64,000 nt of DNA from Ectopseudomonas mendocina (GTDB lineage Bacteria; Pseudomonadota; Gammaproteobacteria; Pseudomonadales; Pseudomonadaceae). The DNA lies in assembly GCF_016008875.1 (NCBI RefSeq), contig NZ_JADTQG010000005.1:1-64000 (forward strand), in the 5' to 3' direction. How positions within the stretch are numbered: position 1 is the first letter of the stretch; every line of letters starts with the position of its first letter. Positions 35,175 through 43,163 of this stretch are shown here, piece after piece. The translations under genes and the position numbers were made by a program. The notes below the pieces were generated by a model. That model was not told where the DNA came from and made no database searches. It worked only from the letters and a program-made list of their open reading frames with translations.

Positions 35175-36017
35175 TCAGCTGTCGAGCAGTTCGATGCGGT
35201 CGTCGTGGATGCGGATCAGCCCCTGCTTGTAGAGACCGCCGATGGCCTTCTTGAAGTTGCCCTTGCTGACCCGGAACTGTTCGGCGATCAGCTCTGGCGG
35301 GCTCTTGTCACCCAATGCCAGCACACCGCCCTGATCACGCAGGCGCTCGATGATCTGCTCGGCCAGGCCGCTGGCGGCTTGGTGACCGATGGGCTGCAGG
35401 CTCAGGCTGATCTTGCCATCGGCACGCAGTTCCTTGATATAGCCCTTCTCGCGCATGCCGCTGCGGATGAACTTAAACAGTTCGTTCTTGTGGATCAGAC
35501 CCCAATGCTTGCCGTCGATGATGGCCTTGAAACCGAGGTCGGTACGCTCGACCACCAGCAGATCGACTTCCTGACCGACCTGGTAGTTGGCCGGCACCTT
35601 GTCCAGATGACGATCCAGGCGCGCGGTGGCGGTGAGGCGGCGGGTGCGCTTGTCCAGGTAGAGGTAGATCACGCAGTAGTCGCCGATCTGCAGCGGGCGC
35701 TTCTCTTCGGAGTGTGGCAGCAACAGGTCCTTGGGCAGGCCCCAGTCGAAGAACAGGCCGACGCGGTTGATATCCACCACCTTGAGGCTGGCGAACTCGC
35801 CGAGCTGGATTTTCGGCTTGAGCGTGGTGGCGATCAGCTTGTCTTCGCTGTCCAGGTAGATGAACACGTTGAGCCAGTCCTCGACTTCGCTCGGCGTATC
35901 CTTGGGGATGTAGCGCTTGGGCAGGAGGATTTCACCGTCCGCGCCACCGTCCAGATACAGACCGAAGTCGGTGTGCTTGACCACCTGTAAAGAATTCATC
36001 CGCCCAATAACGGCCAT
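35175..36017 (-). CDS. CvfB-family S1-type RNA-binding protein
   Basis: A 280-residue protein made of repeated S1-like OB folds and a C-terminal winged helix. Recognisable parts: NSLQVVKHTDFGLYLDGGADGEILLPKRYIP (first S1), VVDINRVGLFFDWGLPKDLLLPHSE (second), VVERTDLGFKAIIDGKHWGLIHKNE (third), and the end FRVSKGNFKKAIGGLYKQGLI. CvfB in Gram-positives affects virulence genes through RNA; the Pseudomonas role is unknown. Start at 36017 follows AGGTGG; an alternative lies at 36035. Confidence 0.88.
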   Translation of the reverse strand: MAVIGRMNSLQVVKHTDFGLYLDGGADGEILLPKRYIPKDTPSEVEDWLNVFIYLDSEDKLIATTLKPKIQLGEFASLKVVDINRVGLFFDWGLPKDLLLPHSEEKRPLQIGDYCVIYLYLDKRTRRLTATARLDRHLDKVPANYQVGQEVDLLVVERTDLGFKAIIDGKHWGLIHKNELFKFIRSGMREKGYIKELRADGKISLSLQPIGHQAASGLAEQIIERLRDQGGVLALGDKSPPELIAEQFRVSKGNFKKAIGGLYKQGLIRIHDDRIELLDS

Positions 36018-36257
36018 CGTGTTCCACCTCGCCAAAACAGCCGGACATTCTACCCGAGATCAGGGACATCCGGGCTGGCTGCATAATGAATCGACAGCCG
36101 GTTTCCGGGCCGTGTAAGTGACTGGAAAACAAGCCATAAAGTGTCGCGAAAAAACACTCATGCGCAGCGTTGTAGCCGGTAACGGGGCGATTACCCAAGC
36201 AGAAAAAGGCAGCTTGAGGCATAATGGCCGGCCGCCCATCTGAAAGAGATCAAGGTC

Positions 36258-36449
36258 ATGGCCACCCTTCGCGTCAAGTCGTCCGCCAGCAAAGTCAGCA
36301 AACCCGCACCTGCCGTGGAAACCCGCGAGTCCATCGAGGCGCAGATCGCTGCCTTCCTGCAGGGTGGTGGCGAGATCCAGCAGATCGCCAAGGGCGTCAG
36401 CGGCCAGACTTACGGCGGCACTCGTCAGATCACTATCAGCAAGAAGTGA
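36258..36449 (+). CDS. small conserved protein, 63 aa
   Basis: Very short basic protein: MATLRVKSSASKVSKPAPAVETRE, then a helix IEAQIAAFLQGGGEIQQIAKGVSG and a tail TYGGTRQITISKK. The FLxxGGxIQxI core recalls the C-terminal segment of the Pseudomonas RNA-polymerase-binding protein SutA as I remember it, but the similarity is only a few residues. An AAAGAGAT site precedes the ATG and a hairpin follows the stop, supporting a real gene. Function unknown. Confidence 0.7.
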   Translation: MATLRVKSSASKVSKPAPAVETRESIEAQIAAFLQGGGEIQQIAKGVSGQTYGGTRQITISKK

Positions 36450-36456
36450 TCGCCTC

Positions 36457-36475
36457 GGGTGCGCATTGCGCACCC
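36457..36475 (+). terminator. hairpin after the 63-aa gene
   Basis: GGGTGCGC (36457-36464) and GCGCACCC (36468-36475) with a 3-base loop, eight bases past the stop and ahead of the convergent gene end at 36509. No T run. Confidence 0.5.
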
Positions 36476-36508
36476 AGCCTCCCTCCCCGCCTTAGCCTCC
36501 CACCAAGC

Positions 36509-37654
36509 TTACTCGCTCGCCAGCCCCAGGCGCAGCAACTGCCCTTTCGGCGCATCCGTCAGCACGTAGATATAGCCGTCCGGCCCCTGTCGTACGTCGC
36601 GTACCCGTACCTTCAGCGACTCCAGCAAGCGTTCTTCATGCACGATCCTGTCGCCGTCGAGTTGCAGGCGAATCAGCGCCTGGCTGGCCAGTGCTCCGAT
36701 GAACAGGTTCTGCTGCCAGGCTGGAAAACGCTCCGCGTCGTAGAAGGCCATGCCGCTGATGGCCGGTGATTTTTCCCAGACATGATGCGGCGCCTCGGTG
36801 CCCTCGACCGTTTTGCCCTTGGCCTCGGGAATCGCCAGCATCGAGTAATTCACCCCGTGCGTCGCCAACGGCCAGCCGTAGTTCTTGCCGGCTTCGGGAA
36901 TGTTGATTTCGTCACCGCCGCGCGGGCCGTGCTCATGGGTCCACAGGCGGCCGCTCCAGGGGTTGAGCGCCGCGCCCTGCTGGTTGCGATGACCGTAGGA
37001 CCAGATTTCCTTACGCGCGCCATCACGGGAAACGAAAGGGTTGTCCTCGGGGATGCGGCCATCGGGAAAGATACGCACCAGCTTGCCCTGCAACTTGTCG
37101 AGATCCTGTGCGGTGGGGCGATTGTTGTTGTCACCCAGGGCGATGAACAAGTGACCGTCACGGTCGAACACCAGGCGCGAGCCGAAGTGCGTGCCGCTGG
37201 ATAACTTCGGCTGCTGACGAAAAATCACCTCGAAGCCCTCCAGCGCCGCAGCATCGGCCGACAGCTTGCCGCGCCCCACCGCCGTACCGGCAGCGCCATC
37301 ACCCTCTTCGGCGTAGGACAGGTAAACCAGACGGTCCTGGGCGAAATCAGGCGACAGCACCACGTCGAGCAAACCACCCTGGCCGACAGCGAAGACTTCA
37401 GGCAGCCCACGCAATGGCTCGGACACCGCCCCCTCGGCACTTACCCGGCGCAACGCGCCCGGCCGCTCGCTGACCAGATATCCCTGGCCGTCCGGCAGAA
37501 AGGCCACGGCCCAGGGATTGGCCAGACCTTCGGCGACGGTATGGACGTTCAGCGGGCCCAGTTCCGAATCAAGCTGCCGGTCTTCGGCAAGGCTGTGCTG
37601 GGCACCGAAAAGAGCGATCAGACCGAGGGCTGCAAGGGGTTTCAGGCGCGGCAT
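36509..37654 (-). CDS. exported PQQ-dependent aldose sugar dehydrogenase (YliI/Asd type)
   Basis: Periplasmic beta-propeller dehydrogenase of 381 residues with a signal peptide ending near AQHSLA. The family segments are present: GLANPWAVAFLPDG, GGLLDVVLSPDFAQDRLVYLSYAE, SSGTHFGSRLVFDRDGHLFIALGDN, SYGHRNQQGAALNPWSGRLWTHEHGPRGGDEIN and YGWPLATHG. His and Arg residues of these segments bind PQQ and calcium in homologues. It oxidises free aldoses to lactones. Start at 37654 chosen because the signal peptide begins there and GGAG lies upstream. Confidence 0.9.
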   Translation of the reverse strand: MPRLKPLAALGLIALFGAQHSLAEDRQLDSELGPLNVHTVAEGLANPWAVAFLPDGQGYLVSERPGALRRVSAEGAVSEPLRGLPEVFAVGQGGLLDVVLSPDFAQDRLVYLSYAEEGDGAAGTAVGRGKLSADAAALEGFEVIFRQQPKLSSGTHFGSRLVFDRDGHLFIALGDNNNRPTAQDLDKLQGKLVRIFPDGRIPEDNPFVSRDGARKEIWSYGHRNQQGAALNPWSGRLWTHEHGPRGGDEINIPEAGKNYGWPLATHGVNYSMLAIPEAKGKTVEGTEAPHHVWEKSPAISGMAFYDAERFPAWQQNLFIGALASQALIRLQLDGDRIVHEERLLESLKVRVRDVRQGPDGYIYVLTDAPKGQLLRLGLASE

Positions 37655-37737
37655 CGAGGCGTCTCCAGTCGTCAGACAAGCCGGCATAGTGCTACAGCCT
37701 GCCAACCGAGGCAGCCCTGCAAAAGTTTCCTCAGATT

Positions 37738-38463
37738 TCAGTCCGTCAGGTAGCGCCGTTCGATGCGCTGGTAGTCGCCAGATTCGCGCAGCATGCGCAG
37801 CCCCTCATCGAAACGCAGCCGATGCGAGTCCTGACGAAAGCCGACGCGGTACGGCGTCGGTGGGAATATCTCGAACCAGTCGAGCGACTGGGTTACGTCG
37901 ACCTGATCGTTCACTTCGCGATCGAGATGGAGAATGATCCGCTTGTCACCCACCACTACATCGGTGCGTCCGCTGTAAAGCAGGCGGTTGCGGTTGATCT
38001 GCAGCGCCTCCTCGCGATAGCGCGGGTTGTTCATGGCCATACGCTCGAACTCCGGCCCGAGCAGCAGGCGCGCACGCTGAAAGGCGCTGACGGCGTAGCT
38101 GCGCAGATCGGCGATCCGCTCGATGTGATAGCCCCGGCTAGCCAGCGCTACCGCGACGTTGTGGTAGTGGATGTAGACATCCGAATAAAAGGCCACCACC
38201 CCACTGCGCTCGTGTGTGGTAGCAATGGCGTCGATCTCGCCGCGGCGCAGCATCAGGTGCAGGCGCTCCATTGGCGCGTAGTAGGCGGTCAGCTCGAAGC
38301 CGGCGTTGTGGGCGGCACGGTCGACGATCTCGTACTCCAGGCCGCGCGGCTCCCCTTCGAACACGTAAGGCGGCTTGTGCGTGCCGAAACCGACATGCAG
38401 CACCTCTGCCGCAACCGTCGGACTCAGACATGCCAAGATCAAGCCCAGCCACCATCTGCCCAT
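37738..38463 (-). CDS. periplasmic solute-binding protein, SBP_bac_3-like
   Basis: A 241-residue secreted protein, signal peptide MGRWWLGLILACLSPTVAA. It follows the amino-acid-binding fold: LHVGFGTHKPPYVFEGEPRGLEYEIVDRAAHNAGF, PMERLHLMLRRGEIDAIA and a C-terminal RFDEGLRMLRESGDYQRIERRYL. No ABC permease or ATPase is adjacent, so it is an orphan; such proteins in Pseudomonas may serve as ligand sensors or as degenerate binding proteins. Ligand unknown. Related in type to the protein at 58130-58870. Confidence 0.82.
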   Translation of the reverse strand: MGRWWLGLILACLSPTVAAEVLHVGFGTHKPPYVFEGEPRGLEYEIVDRAAHNAGFELTAYYAPMERLHLMLRRGEIDAIATTHERSGVVAFYSDVYIHYHNVAVALASRGYHIERIADLRSYAVSAFQRARLLLGPEFERMAMNNPRYREEALQINRNRLLYSGRTDVVVGDKRIILHLDREVNDQVDVTQSLDWFEIFPPTPYRVGFRQDSHRLRFDEGLRMLRESGDYQRIERRYLTD

Positions 38464-38609
38464 CGTCTACCCCACTATCGGATAAGCCAGAGCATAGACG
38501 GCTGGTCGTCTTCATAACCAGAGTGGATGCCGGCCGATTCATTCCGCTTTGCCCTATCGCGGCTAGACTGGCTGCACGCATTTTTGCGCCAGCCTTCAGG
38601 AGATCAGAC

Positions 38610-39587
38610 ATGCTCAAAGCCGAATACCAGCAACGCGGCCCGGTGCCGCAAGACGTGATCAGCGCTGTGCCTCTGGAGCTGTCGGAACCCGCCGCCGGGC
38701 AAGTGCGGGTCAAGGTACTGGCTGCACCGATCAATCCATCGGACGTGCTGACCCTGACCGGCGCCTACGGCATGCTGCCGCCGCTGCCCGCGGTCGGCGG
38801 CAATGAAGGCGTCGGCAAGGTCGAGGCGCTCGGTGAAGGCGTCGGCAACTTCAAGGTCGGCCAGACCGTGCTGCTGCCGGTGGGTTGCGGCACCTGGGTC
38901 AGCGCCTTGAACGCGCCGGCAGACAAACTCATCCCGCTACCGGAGGCCGATCCGCTGCAGTTGGCCATGCTCACCGTCAACCCGCCGACAGCTTCGTTGC
39001 TGCTCAGCGAGTTCGTCGACCTCAAGCCGGGTGACTGGGTGATCCAGAACGCCGCCAACTCGGGCGTCGGCAGTTACCTGATCCAGCTGGCCAAGCTGCG
39101 CGGCTTCAAGACCATCAACGTGGTGCGCCGGGAATCGGCTGTCGCCGCTGTCGAGGCCGAAGGCGGTGATTTGGTGCTGGTGGACGGTCCTGACCTGGCC
39201 AAGCGGGTTCGTGCTGCTACCGGCGGCGCCGACGTACGCCTGGGCATCGACGCGGTGGGTGGCGCCAGCACCGATCATATCGCCGCGGCGCTGGCCAACG
39301 GCGGCGTGCTGGTGAACTACGGCATGATGAGCGGCGAGGCCTGCCAGGTTTCGCCGGCCTCGTTCGTATTTCGCGACGTCACCCTGCGCGGCTTCTGGCT
39401 GGCCAAGTGGTTCCAGCAGGCCAGCCCGGCGCAGCAGATGAAGGTGTTCGGCGAGCTGGTGCAATTGATCGCCAGCGGCAAGCTGAAGACCCGCGTCGCC
39501 GCCACCTACGACCTGGCACACATCAAGGACGCTGTGGCGGCAGCTGCCAGCGGCGAGCGTGACGGCAAGATCCTGCTGGTGCCTTGA
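38610..39587 (+). CDS. MDR-superfamily reductase (2-enoyl thioester reductase-like)
   Basis: A 325-residue NADPH oxidoreductase. The GroES-like part (PSDVLTLTGAYGMLPPLPAVGGNEGVGKV) and nucleotide-binding part (QNAANSGVGSYLIQLAKLRGFKTINVVRRES) match mitochondrial-type trans-2-enoyl-CoA/ACP reductases; the zinc ligands of true alcohol dehydrogenases are missing. Substrates are probably enoyl thioesters or quinone-like enones. CAGGAG lies upstream of the ATG at 38610. Transcribed divergently from the orphan binding protein. Confidence 0.86.
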   Translation: MLKAEYQQRGPVPQDVISAVPLELSEPAAGQVRVKVLAAPINPSDVLTLTGAYGMLPPLPAVGGNEGVGKVEALGEGVGNFKVGQTVLLPVGCGTWVSALNAPADKLIPLPEADPLQLAMLTVNPPTASLLLSEFVDLKPGDWVIQNAANSGVGSYLIQLAKLRGFKTINVVRRESAVAAVEAEGGDLVLVDGPDLAKRVRAATGGADVRLGIDAVGGASTDHIAAALANGGVLVNYGMMSGEACQVSPASFVFRDVTLRGFWLAKWFQQASPAQQMKVFGELVQLIASGKLKTRVAATYDLAHIKDAVAAAASGERDGKILLVP

Positions 39588-39965
39588 CGTAAACCACGCC
39601 CGATGAATAGCGCGCCCTGCCCTATGAGCGCGCCAACATCCTGCTTCACCTTGCCGCTCGTGCCTCACGCGAGTCTCGGCCATGGGCCTCCATCCCTGCC
39701 GGCACCGGCCGAATATGGGGCGATAGGCGTATCACGCCTTCGCCTCAACCTTCGTCATAATGATGCGCCTGATACAGGCCCAACGCGCCCAGTTGAACCT
39801 GTCTGCCCAATTTCTGGCACATATAAGGCAAATTGCCATTTTTAGTGCTAAAAACCTTGAGGGCTGGTCATTTTGTGGCCTATAGCCCGTCGACTCGCAC
39901 GCAAGTACGAACGTGCCTGTGCTTCACTGAATGGACATGCACACCGCCCTGCCAGGGGGATGCCT
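39588..39965 (+). other. 378-base gap before the MHYT-GGDEF-EAL gene
   Basis: No credible gene; the short open frames here lack ribosome sites and family sequence. The gap contains an AT-rich stretch unlike the surroundings (39810-39860). In it TGGCAC-ATATA-AGGCA (39815-39830) keeps the GG-N10-GC spacing of a sigma-54 promoter but misses two consensus bases, and a perfect dyad follows at 39839. This is probably the control region of the downstream gene. Confidence 0.5.
39839..39854. promoter_or_regulatory. perfect AT-rich dyad upstream of MHYT-GGDEF-EAL gene
   Basis: TTTTTAG (39839-39845) and CTAAAAA (39848-39854) flank TG. Such a tight dyad could be an operator; the T-first arm also resembles a weak bidirectional terminator. 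Not decidable here. Confidence 0.4.
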
Positions 39966-42146
39966 ATGGAAGGATGGTCGATTCATTTTCTCGCAGACCT
40001 GCCCGAGCAGGGCCAAGTTCTGCTCGACTGCGTACACGACCCAAAGCTGGTGGTGCTGTCCTACGTCATCGCCAGCATCGGTAGTCTCAGCACACTGACC
40101 ATCGCCAGGCATCTCGATCAGGTGCCGATGCGCAGCATGCGCGTGGTCTGGGGGCTGCTCGGCGGGTTGTGCCTGGCCGGCGCCATCTGGTCCATGCATT
40201 TCATCGGCATGCTCGCATTCCACGCACCTGTCGCCATTCGCTACGACCTCGCCACCACCGCGCTTTCCTTGTTGGTAGCGCTGGCTGCCGCCCTTCTGGC
40301 TCTTTACTGCATGGCAATGCCGCGCCCCGGCCTCAGCCGGCAGTTACTGGCGGCCGTGATCATCGGCCTGGGCATCAGCGCCATGCACTACAGCGGCATG
40401 GCCGCGATCCGCTCGGACGCCCAAGCTTACTACCACGGCGGCCTGTTCACCCTGTCCATCATCATTGCCATCAGCGCCAGCTTCGCTGCGCTGCTGCTCA
40501 ACCGCTACGTGCGCAACGGCTCGCCCAGCCGCCAGCGCTGGATGAAGTATTCGGCAGCGCTGGTGATGGGCGCCGCCATCGCCTCGATGCATTACACCGG
40601 CATGGCCGCGCTCAACCTGGTGGTGCCCGATGGCACGCCGCTGGAGTTGCGCAGTGCCGACAACAGCGCGCAACTGGTGGTGATCGTCGCGTCCATCACC
40701 CTGCTGATTCTCGGCCTGGGCCTGGCCGCGGCCTGGATCGGACGCAAGCTCGACGACAAGGAGCGCGACCTGCAGCGGGTCAATACCCTGCTGGTGCAGC
40801 TCGATCAGGCCAAGGCTTCGCTGGAACAGGTGGCGCATTTCGACCCACTGACCGAACTGCTCAATCGCCGCGGCTTCAATCGGGTCTTCACTGCCACCCT
40901 GGAAGAGCATGCGGTGACCGGCCGCAGCCTGGCGGTGATGTTTCTCGATGTCGATCACTTCAAGCGCATCAACGACAGCCTTGGCCACGACGCCGGCGAC
41001 GAACTGCTGCGCGTGGTGGCGCAGCGCATCCGTGCAGCACTACGCGAGCGCGACATCATCGCGCGCTTCGGCGGCGACGAGTTCTGCGTGGTCGCCAGCC
41101 TCGACAGCAATGCCGACCCGCGTGCGCTGGCCGCGCGCATGCTGGAGCAAATGAAGGAGCCGATCAGCCTGGCCGGGCGCAAGATCGTGATGACCACCAG
41201 CGTCGGCATCAGCCTGTTTCCACAGGACGGCAGCAGCGCCGACGAGCTGCTCAAGCACGCCGACCTGGCGCTGTATCAGTCCAAGGGCAGCGGGCGCAAC
41301 GTGGTGCATTTCTTCAACCCGCACCTGAAACAGAAGGCCTCGTACGAGCTGCAACTGGAAGAGGACCTGCGCCAGACCCTGCTGCAGGACAATGGCCTGG
41401 TCCTCTACTACCAGCCGATCATCGATCTGCGCAGCGGTAACCTGAGCAAGCTGGAAGCCCTGGTGCGCTGGAATCATCCACAGCATGGCCTGCTCACCCC
41501 GGAACGCTTCATCGCCATCGCCGAGGCCAACGGCTTTATCGATCAGCTCGACAACTGGGTGCTGCGCCGGGCCTGTCTCGATCTCAACAGCCTGGAGCAC
41601 ATGGGCTATCCAGGCTTGAAGATCGCGGTCAACTGCTCGGCGCTCAATCTGGCCAACGACCAGTTGCCGGGCCGCATCGAACAACTGCTGAACGCGACCC
41701 ACTGCCCCGCCCACTGCCTGGAGCTGGAAGTGACCGAAAGCGCGCTGCTGAGCAACATCAATCGCGCCATCGGCCTGCTGGAAAACATCCGCGCGCTGGG
41801 CGTGAGCCTGTCCATCGACGACTTCGGCACCGGCTATTCATCCCTCGCCTATCTGCGCCGCTTGCCGCTGGATACGCTGAAGGTGGACCGTTCCTTCATT
41901 CAGGACGTGGCCAACTCCAATCAGGACCGCGAGATCGTCCACGCCATCATCGCCATGGCCCATGCCCTGCACCTGAAAGTCGTCGCCGAAGGCGTGGAAA
42001 CCACCGCGCAGCTGGAGTTTCTGCAGGAGCGCGGCTGCGATCAGGTGCAGGGCTATCTGTTCAGCAAACCGGTACCGCTGGCGGAAATCGTCACGTTGTT
42101 CCCACCTCACTACCGGCCGCTGGAACGGGTAGCGGCCAGGTCCTGA
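39966..42146 (+). CDS. MHYT-GGDEF-EAL c-di-GMP enzyme (MucR-like)
   Basis: A 726-residue inner-membrane protein. The MHYT sensor shows its three repeated motifs, MHFIGM, MHYSGM and MHYTGM, within seven helices; these are thought to bind copper and sense O2, CO or NO. Next comes a GGDEF domain with intact GGDEF (about residue 368) and I-site RERD, then an EAL domain with EALVRW, IDDFGTGYSS, KVDRSF and VVAEGVET, all catalytic positions present, so both synthesis and breakdown of c-di-GMP are plausible. In P. aeruginosa the same architecture occurs in MucR (alginate control) and NbdA; NbdA has a degenerate GGDEF, so MucR is the closer match. AGGGGG favours the ATG at 39966 over 39960. Confidence 0.91.
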   Translation: MEGWSIHFLADLPEQGQVLLDCVHDPKLVVLSYVIASIGSLSTLTIARHLDQVPMRSMRVVWGLLGGLCLAGAIWSMHFIGMLAFHAPVAIRYDLATTALSLLVALAAALLALYCMAMPRPGLSRQLLAAVIIGLGISAMHYSGMAAIRSDAQAYYHGGLFTLSIIIAISASFAALLLNRYVRNGSPSRQRWMKYSAALVMGAAIASMHYTGMAALNLVVPDGTPLELRSADNSAQLVVIVASITLLILGLGLAAAWIGRKLDDKERDLQRVNTLLVQLDQAKASLEQVAHFDPLTELLNRRGFNRVFTATLEEHAVTGRSLAVMFLDVDHFKRINDSLGHDAGDELLRVVAQRIRAALRERDIIARFGGDEFCVVASLDSNADPRALAARMLEQMKEPISLAGRKIVMTTSVGISLFPQDGSSADELLKHADLALYQSKGSGRNVVHFFNPHLKQKASYELQLEEDLRQTLLQDNGLVLYYQPIIDLRSGNLSKLEALVRWNHPQHGLLTPERFIAIAEANGFIDQLDNWVLRRACLDLNSLEHMGYPGLKIAVNCSALNLANDQLPGRIEQLLNATHCPAHCLELEVTESALLSNINRAIGLLENIRALGVSLSIDDFGTGYSSLAYLRRLPLDTLKVDRSFIQDVANSNQDREIVHAIIAMAHALHLKVVAEGVETTAQLEFLQERGCDQVQGYLFSKPVPLAEIVTLFPPHYRPLERVAARS

Positions 42147-42164
42147 GCTTTCTTTGAGCATAAG

Positions 42165-42227
42165 CTCGCCGCTAAAGCGCCTCCTACAACAATCGCGCCG
42201 CCCTGTGGGAGGGGCTTTAGCCGCGAC
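42165..42227. repeat. REP pair, GGCTTTAGCCGCGA family, first copy
   Basis: CTCGCCGCTAAAGCGCCTCCTAC (42165-42187) and GTGGGAGGGGCTTTAGCCGCGA (42206-42227) form a near-perfect inverted pair. It lies just past the MHYT-GGDEF-EAL stop, in a 231-base convergent gap that holds no gene. Confidence 0.78.
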
Positions 42228-42238
42228 CAGCGGCGTAG

Positions 42239-42255
42239 CCCGGATGCAATCCGGG
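42239..42255. repeat. CCCGGAT-GCA-ATCCGGG palindrome
   Basis: Perfect 7-base arms around GCA; GTAGCCCGGATGCAATCCGG is a widespread Pseudomonas intergenic repeat (from memory). It sits between two REP pairs of a different family. Confidence 0.78.
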
Positions 42256-42308
42256 GAAAGCTCGCGCACCTTGTCGTTGCTTGGCCGTTGCCTGAGTCTG
42301 ATATCTCA

Positions 42309-42370
42309 TCGCGGCTAAAGCCGCTCCTACGAAATCGGTGGGTATCTGTAGGAGCGGCTTCAGCCGCGAT
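42309..42370. repeat. REP pair, GGCTTTAGCCGCGA family, second copy
   Basis: TCGCGGCTAAAGCCGCTCCTAC (42309-42330) and GTAGGAGCGGCTTCAGCCGCGA (42348-42369) form the second pair, with a single mismatch. It ends eight bases before the convergent isomerase stop. Confidence 0.85.
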
Positions 42371-42377
42371 CAAACAC

Positions 42378-43163
42378 TCACACTCCAGCCTTGAACCCCG
42401 GCAACCAACCCAGACTCGCCTGCGTACCTGCCTCACCCGGCTTGTATTCGGCCCCAAGCCAGCCGCGATATCCGGTCTCATGCAGGGTTTCGAGCATCGG
42501 CGCAAAATCCAGCTCACCGCTGCCTGGCGCGCCGCGCCCCGGCACATCGGCGAACTGCACATGACCGATGTGCCCGGCCAGCAGGCGCATGCCGGCGACC
42601 ACGTCCAGCCCCTGGCGCGCCATATGGTAGAGGTCATACTGCGCGGCCAGATTCGGATGGTCCACCGCGCGCAGCAATTCATTGAGATGCTCCGGCGTGT
42701 TGATCACAAAGCCCGGCATGTCGATCGGATTGATCGCCTCGACCAGCACACGAATGCCCAGTGTGGCGAACGCTTCGGCGCTCTTGCGCAGGTTGGCGAC
42801 CAGACACGCCAGCGCCTGCTCGCGGCTCACGCCTTCGGCCAGGCGCCCGGGCAACACGTTGACGCAGGCCGGGCGTACCATGGCGGCGCAGGTCAATGCC
42901 TCGCACAGGGCGGCATCGAACTGCGCCTGATGCGCCGGCACGCTGGCCAGACCGGGGCCGCCCGTCATTAGGTCGCCCGCTGGCACGTTGATCAGCACCA
43001 GTGACATGCCGCTGAGCTCCAGCACCTCCTTCAGGGCGATGGCCGGCAGCTCGTAGGGAAACTGGATCTCCACGCCATCGAATCCCGCACGCATCGCGGC
43101 CAGCACACGCTCGCGTAGCGGCAGTTCGGTGAACAGCATGGACAGGTTGGCAGCGATCTTCAT
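42378..43163 (-). CDS. hydroxypyruvate isomerase family (Hyi/OtnI-like) TIM barrel
   Basis: A 261-residue xylose-isomerase-like TIM barrel. ANLSMLFTELPLRERVLAAMRAGFDGVEIQFPYE starts the fold, with VLVEAINPIDMPGFVINT, QYDLYHMARQG and GHVQFADVPGRGAPGSGELDF carrying the metal-binding Glu, Asp and His residues. Homologues interconvert hydroxypyruvate and tartronate semialdehyde, or 2-oxotetronates. The start at 43163 overlaps the upstream dehydrogenase stop as ATGA, making a two-gene operon; a nearby ATG at 43169 is less likely. Confidence 0.88.
   Translation of the reverse strand: MKIAANLSMLFTELPLRERVLAAMRAGFDGVEIQFPYELPAIALKEVLELSGMSLVLINVPAGDLMTGGPGLASVPAHQAQFDAALCEALTCAAMVRPACVNVLPGRLAEGVSREQALACLVANLRKSAEAFATLGIRVLVEAINPIDMPGFVINTPEHLNELLRAVDHPNLAAQYDLYHMARQGLDVVAGMRLLAGHIGHVQFADVPGRGAPGSGELDFAPMLETLHETGYRGWLGAEYKPGEAGTQASLGWLPGFKAGV

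Noticed and set aside
39603-39845. 80-residue frame in the gap before the MHYT gene
   Set aside because: No ribosome site, no recognisable sequence, Pro-rich random look.
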